From Rs1 sp029027825 (GTDB lineage: Bacteria > Pseudomonadota > Gammaproteobacteria > Pseudomonadales > Balneatricaceae), in the NCBI GenBank assembly GCA_029027825.1, contig CP093399.1, positions 4,712,001 through 4,776,000 on the forward strand: a DNA stretch of 64,000 bases, in the 5' to 3' direction. Each line of letters begins with the position of its first letter. Position 1 is the first letter of the stretch. Shown piece after piece: positions 61,668-64,000 of the stretch. Below the pieces are notes generated by a model that saw only the letters and a list, made by a program, of their open reading frames with translations, did no database searches and was not told the DNA's origin. A program made the position numbers and the translations under genes.

Positions 61668-62618
61668 TCACCCTGTTACATCAATAACTATTTCTTGAAA
61701 TCTCCCGTCATTAAATTCTTGCCAATGAGTATCAATGTCTTTCATTTCTTCTTTTAACCAGGCGTGGAAGTTTTTGATTTTAGCGTATTTAAAGTGATTC
61801 TCGGGAGCAACTAAAAAATACGAATAGCCGGACTGGAAGTAGTATGGCAATGGACAAATAAGTTGTTTTCGATCTAGTAATTCGTAGATTAAGCTGTAGC
61901 GCAACAGCGACATTCCCTGTCGGCCTAAAAGTGGCTCGATCAACATTGTCGAATCACCGACATGCAGTTTTGAGGGTTTAGTGTTAATCGGTATGCCGAC
62001 GATTTCCATAAAAGGTCGCCAAGCCTTTTCAATGTCTACTCCCTCATCAGTCAACAGTGGGATATTAGCCATCTGCGATTTAATGTCTTTTGTGGTATCA
62101 ATTAACTTAGGGTGACATACCGGTAATAAATAATCATGGTGTAATAATTTTGATTTATATCCAGGGTAGATACCTTTTCCGTACCTAATCGCAAGATCGA
62201 GCTTAGTACCACTGAAGGGTTCTATTTTTAATGAAGGTGATATTCGAATACTGATGTCTTGATACTGCTCTTGAAAGTTATATAACTTGGGCATCAACCA
62301 GCGACTGGCAAATGAAGGCAAGGTGGTGATCGTCAATAAATCAGGGTTGGGGTCATCGCCTAGGCTAGCCAATCCCTCCTCAAATGATTCAAAACCTTTA
62401 ATCACATATGGCAGCAGTTGTTTGCCGCAGTCAGTGAGCACTACTTCGCGATTTAATCGGTCAAATAATTTTACATCCAAGCTCTGCTCAAGGTTTTTAA
62501 TCTGTTGACTAACAGCAGCTTGGGTAACAAATAGCTGTTCGGCTGCGACTTTAAAACTAAGTGTTTGGGCGGCCTGGCGAAAAAATTTTAGGGAAGTAAG
62601 TGGAATATGCTTGTTCAT
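61668..62618 (-). CDS. LysR-family transcriptional regulator
   Basis: A 316-residue regulator with an N-terminal winged helix (LTSLKFFRQAAQTLSFKVAA, then LFVTQAAVSQQIKNLEQSL) and a two-lobed ligand-binding domain. The LTSLKFF start and the PSFASRWLMPKLYNFQEQY stretch resemble the GcvA-like subgroup. Its target is unknown; the divergent small gene at 62730 is the natural candidate, with 111 bp between them. Confidence 0.9.
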   Translation of the reverse strand: MNKHIPLTSLKFFRQAAQTLSFKVAAEQLFVTQAAVSQQIKNLEQSLDVKLFDRLNREVVLTDCGKQLLPYVIKGFESFEEGLASLGDDPNPDLLTITTLPSFASRWLMPKLYNFQEQYQDISIRISPSLKIEPFSGTKLDLAIRYGKGIYPGYKSKLLHHDYLLPVCHPKLIDTTKDIKSQMANIPLLTDEGVDIEKAWRPFMEIVGIPINTKPSKLHVGDSTMLIEPLLGRQGMSLLRYSLIYELLDRKQLICPLPYYFQSGYSYFLVAPENHFKYAKIKNFHAWLKEEMKDIDTHWQEFNDGRFQEIVIDVTG

Positions 62619-62729
62619 ATCAGTTAACTTTTTCTTAAGTGAATGAAGTTTTTATTGTTTGTCAGTATTGGCTAAATAGAGAAAAATAGCCATCAGTAGC
62701 CAGTAAAAACTGAAAAAAGGAGAAAGAGC

Positions 62730-62966
62730 ATGAATTATAGTAATTTTTACTTAAGAAAAAATAACTTAGCTGCCGAGGTTGCGAATCACATCGCGCATTT
62801 CACACAAAGTGTAAAATTGACGGTTAAAGAAGCACTGCAGTTAGAAGCTAAAAAGCGCAAGCCAGTGATTGCTGATAGTGCTGCTTATTATGCAAATGCG
62901 CCGCGCCGAAGCGATGCTACTCCCAGTATCGAGCGTGAATTAAAAGCCCAAGGTAATGCATGGTAA
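62730..62966 (+). CDS. Small protein of unknown function, divergent from the LysR gene
   Basis: A 78-residue soluble protein, strongly charged in its middle (LTVKEALQLEAKKRKPVIAD), with no membrane segment. An excellent ribosome site (AAAGGAGAAAG) precedes the ATG, which argues for a real gene. The family is not recognised; the shape (a helix-rich start, then a disordered RRSDATPSIERELKAQGNAW end) fits a small accessory protein. The LysR gene beside it is its probable regulator. Confidence 0.6.
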   Translation: MNYSNFYLRKNNLAAEVANHIAHFTQSVKLTVKEALQLEAKKRKPVIADSAAYYANAPRRSDATPSIERELKAQGNAW

Positions 62967-63339
62967 TTATCCAGAACTCCTTCATTAGTTTGAGGGGGTT
63001 CTTAACTCAAAAGTGCTAGCTCCTGCCATATCTTGCTTTTCCCGATTCTGTGTAAATATTCCCTTAGTAATGCCAGGCTTTGTCTAAGCAGTAATAGAAT
63101 GTTAAATTCCGTTTGCGCTGATTAATCTTGATATGTTGCTTTTAATTCACGACACGGGAGGCTATTTATTTTTTTGTTAAGTCATCATTAATCTTGTTGA
63201 ATCTAATACGGGTTATATATACGTATAGAATAATACAGCTAAATTATCGAAAGATAGAAGAACTGCTATATTTATATCTTTAGTGGACGCTATAAATGTA
63301 TAAATCAAACTAGTTATTTGCGGTCAGTAAAAGCTCTTA

Positions 63340-63408
63340 CCTGAATCCGTGACTTCAAAGTGAATCAAGAGCTTGCGCTATGTGATGCAGTGAAGTCACT
63401 GATTCAGG
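63340..63408 (+). mobile_element. Miniature inverted-repeat element, family B, copy 2 (69 bp)
   Basis: Ends cctgaatccgtgacttca (63340-63357) and tgaagtcactgattcagg (63391-63408) are complementary in 17 of 18 positions. Compared with the copy at 15012-15169 the middle 90 bp or so are missing, while both flanking parts match nearly perfectly. Flanks tctta and cctta form an imperfect 5-bp duplication. The gap 62967-63459 holds nothing else recognised. Confidence 0.8.
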
Positions 63409-63459
63409 CCTTACCGAGCTGAAGCCATCATCAATCAATAACTTAACCAGGATGATTAA

Positions 63460-63900
63460 ATGAAGAAAATATTATTAGCCTTGATGTTTTTATGGGGCGG
63501 GAATGTGGTTGCTGGTGATGCTGTATATACCAGCTTTTTCAATAATAACGCGATTAGCGGTTACGATACTGTCGCTTACTTTAGTAAAGACAAACCAGTT
63601 AAAGGCAGCAAAAAATATTCTACAACATATATGCAGGCGAAATGGTTATTTTCCTCCGCTGATAATTTACAAAAATTCAAACAAAATCCGAAAAAGTATG
63701 CACCTCAATATGGTGGCTTTTGTGCTTGGGCGGTAGCTGTTAAAAACGATCGAGCTTCAGGTGATCCACAGCGTTGGAATATCGTTAAGGGTAAGTTATA
63801 TTTAAATTATGATCGAGATATTCAGGATAAATGGCAGAAAAATATCCCGCAGTTTATTGAGCAAGCTGACAAAAACTGGCCTTTATTACTGAACAATTAA
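63460..63900 (+). CDS. Exported YHS-domain protein
   Basis: A 146-residue protein with a Sec signal peptide (MKKILLALMFLWGGNVVAGD). It carries a YHS-type domain: NNNAISGYDTVAYFSKDKPV, KWLFSSADNLQKFKQNPKKY and APQYGGFCAWAV with the single conserved Cys. Such proteins are common in marine Proteobacteria and are suspected to bind metal; their function is not settled. The gene is complete and stands alone at the right edge; the last 100 bp hold only a weak hairpin (cttagt/actaag). Confidence 0.88.
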   Translation: MKKILLALMFLWGGNVVAGDAVYTSFFNNNAISGYDTVAYFSKDKPVKGSKKYSTTYMQAKWLFSSADNLQKFKQNPKKYAPQYGGFCAWAVAVKNDRASGDPQRWNIVKGKLYLNYDRDIQDKWQKNIPQFIEQADKNWPLLLNN

Positions 63901-64000
63901 ACTGCAGATATAGTTGCCCCTAAATTATCAATGACACCGTTCAAAAAAGGGTGATAGAAAAACTTAGTCTCACTAAGCTGTATTTAGTTTTTTAGCTCTG

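Overview
The window reads as chromosome of a free-living, motile, polarly flagellated gammaproteobacterium. Gene content and order resemble the Pseudomonas/Cellvibrio/Vibrio type: FleQ-FleS-FleR regulators, FlhF and FleN for polar placement, ParC/ParP-type chemotaxis accessories, and a split class II ribonucleotide reductase as in Pseudomonas. No species can be named from the sequence. Codon use is AT-leaning throughout, and no rRNA, tRNA, CRISPR array or complete insertion sequence was seen.

Layout. 1-2.3 kb: the 5' part of a periplasmic binding protein gene leaving the left edge, two small repeat elements, a decayed DUF1456 (yehS-like) gene, and rlmF. 2.5-15.8 kb: flhA-flhF-fleN-fliA, then cheYZAB-parC-parP and a DUF2802 membrane protein. 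A cheW gene is absent from its usual place between parP and DUF2802, and that gap holds a miniature inverted-repeat element. 16-20.2 kb: fleQ-fleS-fleR. 20.8-22.7 kb: acetyl-CoA synthetase, isolated inside the flagellar locus. 23-37.2 kb: fliEFGHIJ, fliK, fliLMNOPQR and flhB. Good sigma-54 (-24/-12) promoters precede flhA, fliE and fliK, which fits control by the sigma-54 activators encoded in the same locus. The order (flhA block before fleQ-flhB block) is rearranged relative to Pseudomonas.

37.2-42.6 kb: a YjbR-type protein, an RpiR-family regulator, a small YdcH/DUF465 protein, then nrdJa-nrdJb behind two NrdR-like boxes spaced 31 bp apart. 42.7-47.1 kb: a TPP riboswitch followed by thiD, an ABC transporter for thiamine pyrimidine precursors (ATPase, permease, binding protein) and tenA: a salvage operon, interrupted before tenA by a miniature element. 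47.2-48.6 kb: an Lrp/AsnC regulator divergent from a nitrilase-family hydrolase. 48.6-56.8 kb: a single 2732-residue surface or secreted protein with about 20 Ig-like repeats and a calcium-binding C-terminal region. 57-64 kb: ordinary single genes (OsmC-like, an unknown protein, a Bcr/CflA-type drug exporter, CysQ, a small exported protein, a LysR regulator, a small unknown protein, a YHS-domain protein).

The least ordinary content is the set of short non-autonomous elements. Family A has three copies with 16-bp terminal repeats and 5-bp target duplications. Family B has two copies plus a fragment, with 18-bp terminal repeats and 5-bp duplications. A third, more degenerate family is possible. 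Other points worth a second look are the missing cheW, the 972-bp higher-order repeat inside the giant protein gene, and several perfect palindromes in intergenic DNA. I did not find a clearly new multi-gene system.
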